In this document: positions 30,223 to 39,101 of the stretch, one piece after another
Layout of the letters: each line of letters begins with the position of its first letter
Numbering within the stretch: position 1 is the first letter of the stretch
Assembly (NCBI GenBank): GCA_002689925.1
Contig: NZIO01000020.1
Span: 1-55,792, forward strand
Reading direction: 5' to 3'
DNA length: 55,792 nt
From: Candidatus Pelagibacter sp.
GTDB taxonomy: Bacteria > Pseudomonadota > Alphaproteobacteria > Pelagibacterales > Pelagibacteraceae
Program-made: the position numbers and the translations under genes
The notes under the pieces: generated by a model
Seen by the model: only the letters and a program-made list of their open reading frames with translations
Told to the model about the DNA's origin: nothing
Databases searched by the model: none

Positions 30223-30246
30223 CTTTGGCCCTTCAATTTATATAAA
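30219..30246 (+). promoter_or_regulatory. Predicted promoter for rpsM-rpsK-rpoA-rplQ
   Basis: TTGACT (30219-30224), a 16-base spacer and TATAAA (30241-30246) each match five of six sigma-70 consensus positions. The -35 overlaps the adk stop codon and the -10 lies about 34 bases before rpsM. It sits in a 57-base gap, one of the larger ones in the ribosomal block, which supports an independent start for the alpha cluster. Motif evidence only. Confidence 0.5.
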
Positions 30247-30279
30247 TACGGTTTTTATATATAAAATCATTCATTAAAT

Positions 30280-30663
30280 ATGGCTCGTATTGCTGGCGTA
30301 AATATTCCTCAAAATAAATTAGTACATGTTGCTTTAACTTATATATACGGAATTGGTGACAATTATTCTAAGAATATATGTGACAAATTAAACATACCTA
30401 TAAAAAAAAGAGTAAACGATTTATCAGAGGAAGAAGTTTTAAAAATAAGAGAATTTATAGATCAGAATTTTACAGTTGAAGGTGACTTAAGAAGGCAAAC
30501 GTCTATTAACATTAAACGATTAGTTGATTTAGGAACATACAAAGGTTCAAGACATAGAAAAAAATTACCTGTAAGAGGTCAAAGAACGCATAGCAATGCA
30601 AGAACAAGAAAAGGTAAAGCAATAGCTATAGCAGGTAAAAAACTCACATTAATGAAAAAATAA
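30280..30663 (+). CDS. rpsM: 30S ribosomal protein S13
   Basis: 30S head protein contacting L5 and P-site tRNA. It has 127 residues with [12 protein letters not shown] at the start, the helix-two-turn-helix region and the basic tail segment [16 protein letters not shown]. First gene of the alpha cluster; rpmJ, often just before it, is not present. It precedes rpsK by 2 bases. Confidence 0.98.
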   Translation: MARIAGVNIPQNKLVHVALTYIYGIGDNYSKNICDKLNIPIKKRVNDLSEEEVLKIREFIDQNFTVEGDLRRQTSINIKRLVDLGTYKGSRHRKKLPVRGQRTHSNARTRKGKAIAIAGKKLTLMKK

Positions 30664-30665
30664 CA

Positions 30666-31118
30666 ATGAACGCAAAAGAAGAAAAAAGTAATCCTAAAAA
30701 AGACACAACAAGCAAAACTGAATCTAAAGTAGCTATTCAACCTAAGTACAAAAAAAAGAAAACTAAAAAGAATGTTCTTTCAGGTGTTGCTTATATTAAA
30801 GCTACTTTTAATAATACAATTATTTCTATTACAGACGAAAGTGGAAATGTATTAGCTTGGTCATCTGCTGGAACTAAAGGGTTTAAAGGTTCTAGAAAAT
30901 CAACTCCATACGCAGCACAAATAGCAGCTGATGATGCAGCTGGAAAAGCTTTAGAATACGGATTAAAAAACTTATCTGTTGAATTAAAAGGCCCAGGATC
31001 AGGTAGAGAAACAGCTTTAAGAGCATTACAAGCTAGAGGTTTTAAAATTTTAACAATAAAAGACACAACACCAATGCCACATAACGGATCTAGACCACCA
31101 AAAAAAAGGAGAGTATAA
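30666..31118 (+). CDS. rpsK: 30S ribosomal protein S11
   Basis: 30S platform protein. At 150 residues it is about 20 longer than E. coli S11, owing to a lysine/threonine-rich N-terminal extension ([20 protein letters not shown]). The conserved core follows: [16 protein letters not shown] and [14 protein letters not shown], ending in [11 protein letters not shown]. It is directly followed by rpoA. Confidence 0.97.
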   Translation: MNAKEEKSNPKKDTTSKTESKVAIQPKYKKKKTKKNVLSGVAYIKATFNNTIISITDESGNVLAWSSAGTKGFKGSRKSTPYAAQIAADDAAGKALEYGLKNLSVELKGPGSGRETALRALQARGFKILTIKDTTPMPHNGSRPPKKRRV

Positions 31119-32147
31119 ATGGAAAATATAGTAACTGATAAAAATTGGAAAGCTTTAATTAAGCCAGCAAAAATAGATATTAAAAAAAATGAAAATAAAA
31201 CTTTAGCAGTTTTTACAGCAGAACCTCTAGAAAAAGGCTATGCTTTAACTCTTGGTAATTCATTAAGAAGAGTTTTGCTTTCATCTATCAGAGGAGCAGC
31301 AGTAACAGCAATTCAAATAGATGGAGTTCTTCATGAATTCTCTTCTATCAATGGTGTTCGAGAAGATGTAACAGACATAGTTTTAAATATTAAATCATTA
31401 GCTTTAAAATTAAACTCTCAAGAGTCAAAAAAACTTATACTTGATATTACAGGCCCTTGTGAAGTTAAAGCAAAAGATATTAATCCAAATGCTGATGTTG
31501 AAATATTAAATCCTGATCTTACTATTTGTAATCTAGATGAAAAAACTAAATTCCATATGGAATTAGTTGTCAAAAACGGAAAAGGTTATGTTCCAGCAGA
31601 GAGAAATAAAAGTGATGATTCACCAATTGGTCTAATACCTATTGATTCCTTATTTAGTCCAGTAAAAAGTGTTTCCTATACTGTAGAAACAGCTAGAGAA
31701 GGTAAAGCTTTAGATTATGATAAATTAATCATGAATGTTGAAACAAATGGATCTCTTGAAGCTGAAGATGCTATAGCTTATGCAGCCAGAATTTTCCAAG
31801 ATCAATTATCTGTTTTTGTTAATTTTGATGATCCAAAAGAAGTTATAAAACCACAACAACCAGTGGAACCTGAATTTAATAGAAATTTATTAAGAAGAGT
31901 TGATGAACTTGAATTATCTGTAAGATCTATGAATTGTTTAAAAAATGATAATATTATTTATATTGGTGATCTTGTACAAAAAACAGAATCAGAAATGTTG
32001 AGAACACCTAATTTTGGAAGAAAGTCTTTAAACGAGATTAAAGAAGTATTAAATACAATGTCGTTATATCTAGGTATGGAAATACCAAATTGGCCACCAG
32101 ACAATATCTCTGAATTATCTAAGAAAAATGAAGATAATAATTACTAA
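31119..32147 (+). CDS. rpoA: DNA-directed RNA polymerase alpha subunit
   Basis: Assembles RNA polymerase and contacts promoters and activators. It has 342 residues: an N-terminal dimerisation domain ([18 protein letters not shown] near 46-63) and, after a linker near 245, a C-terminal domain with [14 protein letters not shown] and [14 protein letters not shown]. rpsD is absent from before it, as is normal in alphaproteobacteria. The stop codon lies in an 11-base tandem repeat shared with the rplQ leader. Confidence 0.98.
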   Translation: MENIVTDKNWKALIKPAKIDIKKNENKTLAVFTAEPLEKGYALTLGNSLRRVLLSSIRGAAVTAIQIDGVLHEFSSINGVREDVTDIVLNIKSLALKLNSQESKKLILDITGPCEVKAKDINPNADVEILNPDLTICNLDEKTKFHMELVVKNGKGYVPAERNKSDDSPIGLIPIDSLFSPVKSVSYTVETAREGKALDYDKLIMNVETNGSLEAEDAIAYAARIFQDQLSVFVNFDDPKEVIKPQQPVEPEFNRNLLRRVDELELSVRSMNCLKNDNIIYIGDLVQKTESEMLRTPNFGRKSLNEIKEVLNTMSLYLGMEIPNWPPDNISELSKKNEDNNY

Positions 32148-32168
32148 ATAATTACTAAATAATTATGA
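32136..32168 (+). repeat. 11-base tandem repeat at the rpoA-rplQ junction
   Basis: The unit AATAATTACTA occurs exactly at 32136-32146 and 32147-32157, with a partial third copy (AATAATTATGA) at 32158-32168. It covers the end of rpoA, its stop codon and the rplQ ATG at 32165. It probably arose by slippage duplication and sets the spacing between stop and start. Confidence 0.8.
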
Positions 32169-32689
32169 GACATAAAATAGCACATAGAAAACTAAATAGA
32201 ACCAGTGAACATAGAAAAGCTTTATTTAAAAATATGCTTAATTCTTTAATAAAATATGAGCAAATCACTACAACTTTGCCAAAGGCTAAAGAACTTAAAC
32301 CTAAAATAGATAAAGTTATCACATTAGGAAAAAAAAATAATTTACACACTAAAAAAAATCTATATTCAAAGTTGCAGAGCAAACAATCAGTAAGCAAATT
32401 AATTGAAGTATTATCAAAAAGATACTTTGATAGAAAAGGTGGCTACAGTAGAGTTATCAAAGCTGGTCATAGATATGGTGATTTTGCTCCAATGGCTATT
32501 ATTGAGTTAATAGATAGAGATGTAGAAGCAAAAAAAGTTGATATACCAAAAAAAACAGAGGATACAAATAAGAATTTAACTACAGCTCCCGCTAAAGGAG
32601 TGAAAGAAGATAAAATAACTAAAGAAGTTAAAGTAACCACAAAAGCAAAAAAAACAAAAAAAGCAAAATCAACTAAAGAAAAAAAGTAA
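32165..32689 (+). CDS. rplQ: 50S ribosomal protein L17
   Basis: Exit-tunnel-side protein. The core ([23 protein letters not shown] at the start, split, and [24 protein letters not shown]) is normal. The protein is 174 residues against about 127 in E. coli because of a long lysine/threonine-rich tail from about residue 125, ending in [15 protein letters not shown]. Last gene of the 29-kb plus-strand translation block. Confidence 0.97.
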   Translation: MRHKIAHRKLNRTSEHRKALFKNMLNSLIKYEQITTTLPKAKELKPKIDKVITLGKKNNLHTKKNLYSKLQSKQSVSKLIEVLSKRYFDRKGGYSRVIKAGHRYGDFAPMAIIELIDRDVEAKKVDIPKKTEDTNKNLTTAPAKGVKEDKITKEVKVTTKAKKTKKAKSTKEKK

Positions 32690-32707
32690 ATTAAAAACTT
32701 TTTTTTT
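32679..32707 (+). terminator. Possible AT-rich terminator after rplQ
   Basis: AAAAAAAGT (32679-32687) and ACTTTTTTT (32697-32705) can form a 9-pair stem with a 9-base loop, followed by two more T bases. The stem overlaps the last rplQ codons and is nearly all A-T, so it would be weak. Its place at the end of the ribosomal block makes it a reasonable but unproven terminator. Confidence 0.3.
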
Positions 32708-32745
32708 ACTTAATTTAAAATTATATTAAAATTTAACTATATTTT

Positions 32746-33663
32746 ATGAAAAAAATATACGAAATTAATAATGATTTTTTAAATTGCAGAATAGACAGAT
32801 GGTACAAAAAAAATTTATGTAATATTCCACAGTCATTATTAGAAAAAAATATTAGAAATGGTAATATTAAAGTAAATAATAAAAAGATAAAAAGTTCCTA
32901 TAAACTTCAATTAAGTGACAAAATAATCATTAATAACTTTTTTCCAAAAAAAAATGATAAAGAAAAATTTATTAAGAAATTTAAACCAAAAAAAAATGAT
33001 TTAGATATTTTTTCAGAGGTTATAATTGAAGATAATGAAAATTTTATAGTTATTAATAAACCTTCTGGTATACCAGTTCAATCAGGAACAAAATCTTTTA
33101 AAAATATTATCGATTTACTTGCTCATTCTAAATATTTTGTGAACACAAAACCATATACTGTTCATAGAATTGACAAGGATACATCTGGATTATTAATTGT
33201 TGCAAAAAATAGAAAATATGCACAATTGTTTACTTCTCTTTTTAGAATTAGAAAAATACACAAAGTTTATTTAGCTATTACAATAGGTAATTTTGAAAAA
33301 AAGTCTGGAACTTTTAATGATGTTTTGAGTTATTATGAGGGAGACAAAATAATTAAAATGATTGCAAAAACTAACTATAAAGTAATTGATTCAAATAAAA
33401 GATATTCATTACTAAAATTAGATCCTATAACAGGTAGAAAACACCAATTAAGAAGACAACTATTAATTCATGGAAATCCAATTTTGGGTGATTCAAAATA
33501 CAGAATACGAGAAACATCAAAAAAAGTGAATAATAAATTAATGTTACATGCATATAAAATTAATTTTTCAATTAATGAAAAAAAATTTAAGTTTAAAGCT
33601 GATTTAAATAGTGAATTTATTAAAACTCTTAATGAAAAATATTTAAAGAATTCTTTATTATAA
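32746..33663 (+). CDS. rluC: RluC/RluD-family 23S rRNA pseudouridine synthase
   Basis: Isomerises uridines to pseudouridine in 23S rRNA. The 305 residues comprise an N-terminal S4-like RNA-binding domain (about 14-65), a lysine-rich linker, and the synthase domain with HRIDKDTSGLL at 140-150, catalytic Asp143. RLKPITGRKHQLR-type residues (DPITGRKHQLRRQL) occur later. RluC (three sites in helix 35a/L) is the best guess; RluD cannot be excluded by eye. The 3' end overlaps lipB by 35 bases in convergent orientation. Confidence 0.85.
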   Translation: MKKIYEINNDFLNCRIDRWYKKNLCNIPQSLLEKNIRNGNIKVNNKKIKSSYKLQLSDKIIINNFFPKKNDKEKFIKKFKPKKNDLDIFSEVIIEDNENFIVINKPSGIPVQSGTKSFKNIIDLLAHSKYFVNTKPYTVHRIDKDTSGLLIVAKNRKYAQLFTSLFRIRKIHKVYLAITIGNFEKKSGTFNDVLSYYEGDKIIKMIAKTNYKVIDSNKRYSLLKLDPITGRKHQLRRQLLIHGNPILGDSKYRIRETSKKVNNKLMLHAYKINFSINEKKFKFKADLNSEFIKTLNEKYLKNSLL

Positions 33664-34246
33664 TTTTATTTATATTCTTGCAATTAGTTATTCCTAATTC
33701 TTTTAAGCTTGTAATACCTTTATTTCTTATTCCACAAGGTATTATCTTTTCATACATTGATAAATCATTATTTATATTTAAAGCAAAACCATGAAAGGCT
33801 ACCCATTTTTTAATTCTTATACCTATTGCTGCAATTTTTTTTGAGTTTTTTTTATCTTTTACCCAAATACCAATATTTTTTTTATCTTTAAAAGATTTTA
33901 TATTCATTTCTTTTAATATTTGAATTATACAATTTTCAATTTTATTTAATAAGACTCTTATGTCTTTTTTTCTTTTATTTAAGTTTAAAACTATATAAAC
34001 AACTTTTTGCCCAGGTCCGTGACATGTATATTTACCACCACGATTAGTTTTTTGGATTTTTATTTTTTTGTCTACAATATCTTTTTTATCTGAACTAGTT
34101 CCACCAGTATAAATTGCATTATGTTCTAAAATCCACAAAAGTTCCCTTTTTTTATTTAAAAAAACATCTTTTGCTCTTTTTTCTAGTATTTTCATAGATC
34201 TATAATAATCAACCGGTTTTATGCTGTTTTTAACTTCAATTTCCAT
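33629..34246 (-). CDS. lipB: Octanoyltransferase (lipoate biosynthesis)
   Basis: Moves octanoyl from acyl carrier protein to lipoyl domains, the first step of lipoate synthesis. Of 205 residues, RGGKYTCHGPGQ near 76-87 is the family signature. The motifs AAIGIRIKKWVAFHG and PCGIRNKGITSL hold the expected lysine and catalytic cysteine. It is convergent with the pseudouridine synthase and divergent from mgtE across 61 bases. lipA is not in the window. Confidence 0.93.
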   Translation of the reverse strand: MEIEVKNSIKPVDYYRSMKILEKRAKDVFLNKKRELLWILEHNAIYTGGTSSDKKDIVDKKIKIQKTNRGGKYTCHGPGQKVVYIVLNLNKRKKDIRVLLNKIENCIIQILKEMNIKSFKDKKNIGIWVKDKKNSKKIAAIGIRIKKWVAFHGFALNINNDLSMYEKIIPCGIRNKGITSLKELGITNCKNINKIIIKNSLNIFH

Positions 34247-34307
34247 TTTAAGTTTGTATTTTTTTAAAAAATCTTTAATCCTTTCTCAATTATAAATAAA
34301 AGTAATC

Positions 34308-35687
34308 ATGACTATAACAAATAATATATCTGAAAAAAAAGTGAATTTTGAGTTCAATAAGGAATTTATCAATATTTTAAATAAAAAGATTAAAGAACAA
34401 GACACAGCTTTTTTAAATAAAACCCTTAAAGAACTCCACCCTTCAGATTCAGCTGATTTAATTGAAAATCTTATTCCTGAAAATAGATCAAAACTTATTG
34501 AACTCGAAGGATTTAGTTTAGATCCTGAGATTTTTATCGAACTAAATGAATCAATTCAGACAGAAATTTTTATAATATTATCTGTAGACTCAATAGTTAA
34601 TATTTTAAAAAGACTAGAGTCAGATAATGCTTTACAAATTTTGGAAAATCTAGATGAAAAAAAGAAAGATATAGTTTTAAATAAACTTCCTCATAAAGAT
34701 AGATTTTTATTAGAAGAAGGTCTTAGTTATCCAGAAGATTCTGCTGCTCGAATTATGCAAAGAGAATTTACTGCAATACCAAGTAATTGGTCAGTGGGTC
34801 AAACAATTGATTATCTTAGAGAAAATAAAGATTTACCAGAAACTTTTTTAGAAATTTATATTATTGATAATAATTTTAAACCAATAGGCACTGTACCTTC
34901 ATCAAAAGTTTTAAGAAGTAATAGAGATTTAAAAATGAACTCAATTATGAACGAAATGCAAGTTTTAATACCTGTTAATATGGATAAAGAAGAAGTCGGT
35001 CATATTTTTGAAAACTATAATTTAATTTCTGCAGGTGTAATTGATAAAAATAATAAATTAGTTGGTATGATCACTGGTGATGATATTGTTACTGTTATTA
35101 GAGAAGAAGGTGAAGAGGATATTCTTAGATTAGCAGGTGTTGGAAACGAAGAAATTACTGATAGTATTTTTGTCAAAACTAAAAGACGTTTTAATTGGCT
35201 TTTATTAAATTTATTTACTGCTTTATTAGCTACGTGGGTTATAAGTAGATTTGGTGCTTCAATAGAACAAATGGTAGCTCTAGCTTTTCTAATGCCTATA
35301 GTAGCTTCCATGGGTGGTAATGCTGGTATGCAAACTTTAGCTGTAACCATTAGAGCAATCGCAACTAGAGATCTTTATAAAGGAAATTTTGCTAAAATTG
35401 TAACCAAAGAATTTATAATTGGAATTCTTAATGGTATTATTTTTGCAATTATCACTGGTCTGATTGTTCAACTATGGTTTAATGAAATTAATCTAACTAT
35501 TTTAATATCAATTTCAATGATTTTGAATATGATTGTAGCAGGTCTGTTTGGAATTTTAGTTCCTGTTTCACTTAAAAAAGTTAATATTGATCCTGCAATA
35601 GCATCAAGTGTGTTTGTTACAACAATTACAGATGTGATAGGATTTTTATCTTTTTTAGGAATTGGCGCATATTTTTTTTATAATTAA
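34308..35687 (+). CDS. mgtE: Magnesium transporter MgtE
   Basis: A magnesium channel/transporter of the inner membrane. The 459 residues show the full architecture. There is an N-terminal superhelical domain (about 35-135), two CBS domains (about 145-260; GMITGDDIVTVIREEGEEDILRLAG lies at the end of the second, split), then five membrane helices from about 285. The pore region PIVASMGGNAGMQTLAV is intact near 328-345. It overlaps panC by 4 bases, convergent. No magnesium-sensing leader is visible in the 61-base upstream gap. Confidence 0.95.
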   Translation: MTITNNISEKKVNFEFNKEFINILNKKIKEQDTAFLNKTLKELHPSDSADLIENLIPENRSKLIELEGFSLDPEIFIELNESIQTEIFIILSVDSIVNILKRLESDNALQILENLDEKKKDIVLNKLPHKDRFLLEEGLSYPEDSAARIMQREFTAIPSNWSVGQTIDYLRENKDLPETFLEIYIIDNNFKPIGTVPSSKVLRSNRDLKMNSIMNEMQVLIPVNMDKEEVGHIFENYNLISAGVIDKNNKLVGMITGDDIVTVIREEGEEDILRLAGVGNEEITDSIFVKTKRRFNWLLLNLFTALLATWVISRFGASIEQMVALAFLMPIVASMGGNAGMQTLAVTIRAIATRDLYKGNFAKIVTKEFIIGILNGIIFAIITGLIVQLWFNEINLTILISISMILNMIVAGLFGILVPVSLKKVNIDPAIASSVFVTTITDVIGFLSFLGIGAYFFYN

Positions 35688-36487
35688 ATATTATCAATTA
35701 ATCTTACTGATCTTAAGTAAAAAGAAATAAACACTTTATAAAAATTTTTTTTGCGACTTTCTAGATTTTTAAGATTTATTAAATTTAGGTATTCTATTTT
35801 ATTTATACCAATTTTATAAATTTGTTTTTTTATTTTTGTTAACAAATGTTTATTTTTTATAATTTTTATTTTATTTTTTTTAATAATCTTATAAACTTTA
35901 GAAGCTAAATTTTTTTCATTTGTAGATAAAATAAAATTTCTTGATGAACAAGCTAATCCATTAATTTCTCTTATCGTTTTACATTTTATTACTTTTGTAT
36001 TTATTTTATTTACAACAATATAGTCTTCAATAATCTTTAATTGTTGATAATCTTTTTTTCCTAGAAAAATTTTGTTAGGTTTAATTATCTTTAAAAATCT
36101 ATCAATTACATCTACAACAGATTTAAAATGTTTTGGTCTAAATTTCCCACATAATTGATTGGAAAATTTACTTATTTTAATACCTAAATTAGGGCCACGA
36201 GGGTATATTTCTCTATATTTTGGCAAATAAACATAATTAACTTTTATTTTTTTTAGTATTGAAATATCTTTTGATAAATCTCGTGGGTATTCATTAAAGT
36301 CTTTTTTTTTATTAAATTGAGGTTTATTTATGAATATACTTACAATAGTTTTATCACACATTTTTATACTTTTTTTAATTAAAGATATGTGCCCTTTGTG
36401 AAAAGCTCCCATAGTAGGAACAAAACCTAGTTTTATTCCTTTTTTTATATTCTTTTTTAACTGATTTTTATTAGTAAAAATTTTCAT
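35684..36487 (-). CDS. panC: Pantothenate synthetase
   Basis: Joins pantoate and beta-alanine using ATP to make vitamin B5. The 267-residue protein has the nucleotidyltransferase motif PTMGAFHKGHISL (about 24-36), CGKFRPKHFKSVVDVI, and FLGKKDYQQL, then SSRNFILS, all typical of PanC. It is lysine-rich and slightly shorter than usual (about 280), missing only peripheral C-terminal sequence. panB is not in the window. It is divergent from galU across 35 bases. Confidence 0.93.
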   Translation of the reverse strand: MKIFTNKNQLKKNIKKGIKLGFVPTMGAFHKGHISLIKKSIKMCDKTIVSIFINKPQFNKKKDFNEYPRDLSKDISILKKIKVNYVYLPKYREIYPRGPNLGIKISKFSNQLCGKFRPKHFKSVVDVIDRFLKIIKPNKIFLGKKDYQQLKIIEDYIVVNKINTKVIKCKTIREINGLACSSRNFILSTNEKNLASKVYKIIKKNKIKIIKNKHLLTKIKKQIYKIGINKIEYLNLINLKNLESRKKNFYKVFISFYLRSVRLIDNI

Positions 36488-36522
36488 TTGTAACTTTAAT
36501 ATATTATATGTAAAAGATTAAA

Positions 36523-37338
36523 ATGATCAAACAAGCAATTATTCCCTTAGCTGGGTTAGGCACACGTTTACTTCCATTAACTAGTGTAATGCCAAAAGAA
36601 TTGCTCCCAATTAATGGAAAACCTGGTCTAGAATATATTCTAGATGAATGTATTAGCTCAGGTATTACTGAAATAATATTTATTATATCAAATAAAAAAA
36701 AAATAATTAAAAAATATTTCTATAACGATTTATTTTTTAAAAAGATAATTAAAAAAAAACCTAATGACAAAAGGATTAAAAATGAATTTTTAAAGATTAA
36801 AAAATTAAAAAAGATGATTAAATTTGTTTATCAAAATAACCCAAGAGGAACTGGAGATGCTATACTTAAATGTGAAAAACATATTAAATCAAATTATTTT
36901 ATGATTTTATTGCCAGATGATCTAATATTTAAAAAAAACTGTTCAAAAGAAATGATAAAAATACATAAAAAATACAACTCATCAGTTATAGCTTCAATGA
37001 AAGTAGAAAAGAAAAATGTATCAAGATGGGGAATTTTTAAATTAACTAAATTTAATAGAGATAATTTCTATATTAATGATGTAGTTGAAAAACCTATGAT
37101 TAATAATGCTCCTTCTAATTATGCTGTTATTGGAAGATATATTTTGTCAAAAAAGATATTTAAAATTTTAAAAAAGATTAAACCAAAAAAAAATAATGAA
37201 TTGCATATCACAGATGCTATAAGAAAATTAATTTTAAATAAAGATAAGTTTATTGGTCATGTATTTTCTGGTAAATACCTAGATTGTGGAACTATGAAAG
37301 GTTATATTAATTCATCGATAGAAATTTCAAAATTATAA
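36523..37338 (+). CDS. galU: UTP-glucose-1-phosphate uridylyltransferase
   Basis: Makes UDP-glucose from UTP and glucose-1-phosphate, for surface polysaccharide or glycolipid synthesis. It has 271 residues with the nucleotide-binding start PLAGLGTRLLPLT...MPKELLPI (about 7-29), NPRGTGDAIL near 106-115, LLPDDLIF, and VEKP near 189. It lies 3 bases before ugd, so UDP-glucose would pass directly to UDP-glucuronate. Confidence 0.93.
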   Translation: MIKQAIIPLAGLGTRLLPLTSVMPKELLPINGKPGLEYILDECISSGITEIIFIISNKKKIIKKYFYNDLFFKKIIKKKPNDKRIKNEFLKIKKLKKMIKFVYQNNPRGTGDAILKCEKHIKSNYFMILLPDDLIFKKNCSKEMIKIHKKYNSSVIASMKVEKKNVSRWGIFKLTKFNRDNFYINDVVEKPMINNAPSNYAVIGRYILSKKIFKILKKIKPKKNNELHITDAIRKLILNKDKFIGHVFSGKYLDCGTMKGYINSSIEISKL

Positions 37339-37341
37339 TTT

Positions 37342-38640
37342 ATGAAAATTTGCATGATAGGAACTGGTTATGTTGGACTTGTGAGTGGAGTTTGTTTTGC
37401 TGAACTTGGAAACTCAATTATTTGTGTTGATAAAGATATAAAAAAGATAGCTAACCTTAAAAAAAATATAATTCCTATATATGAACCAGGTTTAGAAGAA
37501 TTAGTTAAAAAAAATTTTAAATCAGGTAGAATTAATTTTTCTTCTGATCTAAAATCTGCTATTCATAAATCGGACATTATTTTTATATGTGTTGGTACAC
37601 CAACAAAAGCTAAAGGTGATGAAGCAGATTTAAGACAAATATTTAATGTCACAAAAGAAATAAGAAAATATCTTAATAAGTTTAAGGTAATAGTTACTAA
37701 ATCTACTGTTCCTGTCACAACTGGTGATGACATTGAAAAAATTTTACTACAAAAAAAATCTAAAAAATATTTTGAAGTTGTTTCAAATCCAGAATTTTTA
37801 AGAGAAGGTGAGGCGATAAGAGATTTTATGTATCCTGATAGAATTGTTGTTGGAACAGAAAATAAAAAAGCTAACAATATATTAAAAAATTTATACGAAC
37901 CTATTATAAAAAGAGGCAGAAAATATTTAAATACATCACGGAGAGGAGCTGAGCTAATAAAATATGCTTCAAATGCTTTTTTGGCTACAAAAATTACATT
38001 TATTAATGAAATTGCTAATTTATGTGAAAAAACAAATATTAATATTGAAGACATTTCTATTGGAGTTGGTTTAGATCAAAGAATAGGCTCAAGATTTTTA
38101 AGAGCAGGCCCAGGATATGGTGGCTCATGTTTTCCTAAGGACACTAGAGCTATTTTAGCTGTTGCAAAAAAATACAAAATTGATCTTTCAATAGTCAAAT
38201 CTACTATTAAATCCAATGATAAAAGAATAAAAATTCTGTTTGATAGAATTAAATTAATACTAAATAACAAAATCAATAAAAAAAACATTACCTTTTTGGG
38301 AGTTACATTTAAACCTAATACTGATGATATGAGAGAATCTTCTTGTTTAAAGATTATTCCCAAATTACATAAACTTGGTGCATCAATCTCTTATTACGAT
38401 CCTTCTGGCAAGAAAGACGAATTTCATAAATATAAAAGTGTTTTCTTTGAAAAAAATATTTCTTTAGCATGTAAAAATAGTGATTTAATAATTTTACACA
38501 CTGATTGGGATGAATTTAAAAATTTAAATTTCAAAAAATTAGTAAAAAAAAGAGATTTCAAAATCTATGATATGAGAAATATTTATTCCCCAAAAAAAAT
38601 GAAGTTAGCTAAGATTAAATATTTTGGTGTAGGCAGATAA
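37342..38640 (+). CDS. ugd: UDP-glucose 6-dehydrogenase
   Basis: Oxidises UDP-glucose to UDP-glucuronate in two NAD-dependent steps. The 432 residues contain an N-terminal Rossmann motif GTGYVGLVSG (7-16), the central domain with NPEFLREGEAI, and the catalytic motif GPGYGGSCFPKD with Cys263. A C-terminal UDP-binding domain has FKPNTDDMRESS. It follows galU by 3 bases; glycosyltransferases that would use the product are not in the window. GDP-mannose dehydrogenases share the fold, but the galU pairing favours Ugd. Confidence 0.92.
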   Translation: MKICMIGTGYVGLVSGVCFAELGNSIICVDKDIKKIANLKKNIIPIYEPGLEELVKKNFKSGRINFSSDLKSAIHKSDIIFICVGTPTKAKGDEADLRQIFNVTKEIRKYLNKFKVIVTKSTVPVTTGDDIEKILLQKKSKKYFEVVSNPEFLREGEAIRDFMYPDRIVVGTENKKANNILKNLYEPIIKRGRKYLNTSRRGAELIKYASNAFLATKITFINEIANLCEKTNINIEDISIGVGLDQRIGSRFLRAGPGYGGSCFPKDTRAILAVAKKYKIDLSIVKSTIKSNDKRIKILFDRIKLILNNKINKKNITFLGVTFKPNTDDMRESSCLKIIPKLHKLGASISYYDPSGKKDEFHKYKSVFFEKNISLACKNSDLIILHTDWDEFKNLNFKKLVKKRDFKIYDMRNIYSPKKMKLAKIKYFGVGR

Positions 38641-38642
38641 GT

Positions 38643-39101
38643 CTAAATTTCAAATATAGCATCAATTTCTACAGCAATACCCAATGGTAAAGTATTTACA
38701 CTTACTGCTGCACGAGTATGTTTCCCATTGTCTCCAAATATAGCTGCCAATGTTTCTGAAGCTGAGTTTATAATTTGAGGTTGTTCAATAAAATCATCAG
38801 AAGAATTTACAAAACCAGTTATTTTAACACAGCTTTTTATCTTATCTAAATTACCATCCATTGCTTTTTTGGCTTGTGATACAATGTTTAAGGCACAAAG
38901 TTTAGAAGCTTTTTTACCATCTTCTAAATTTAAATCTTTACCAATTGTTCCTTTAATAATGTTTCCATCTAAATCTATAGGTAGCTGGCCTGATATGTAT
39001 AATAAGTTTCCAACCTTTTTAAATGCCACATAAGCGCCAACGGGATCAGGTGCTTTTGGTAAAGTTATATTTAAATCTTTTAATTTTTGTTCTAAATTCA
39101 T
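38643..39101 (-). CDS. RidA/YjgF-family protein
   Basis: A member of the Rid family; RidA itself hydrolyses reactive enamine/imine intermediates from PLP enzymes. It has 152 residues, longer than the 128-residue RidA archetype and more like the Rid subgroup with an N-terminal extension. The conserved arginine of deaminase-active members lies in HTRAAVSVNTLPLG at Arg130, and LYISGQLP at about 34-41 is intact. It abuts topA on the minus strand, the two ending and starting at the same base. The exact substrate is unknown. Confidence 0.88.
   Translation of the reverse strand: MNLEQKLKDLNITLPKAPDPVGAYVAFKKVGNLLYISGQLPIDLDGNIIKGTIGKDLNLEDGKKASKLCALNIVSQAKKAMDGNLDKIKSCVKITGFVNSSDDFIEQPQIINSASETLAAIFGDNGKHTRAAVSVNTLPLGIAVEIDAIFEI

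Noticed and set aside
37563-38054. Minus-strand frame of 163 codons inside ugd
   Set aside because: Long, but opposite a strongly conserved dehydrogenase and without recognisable motifs.
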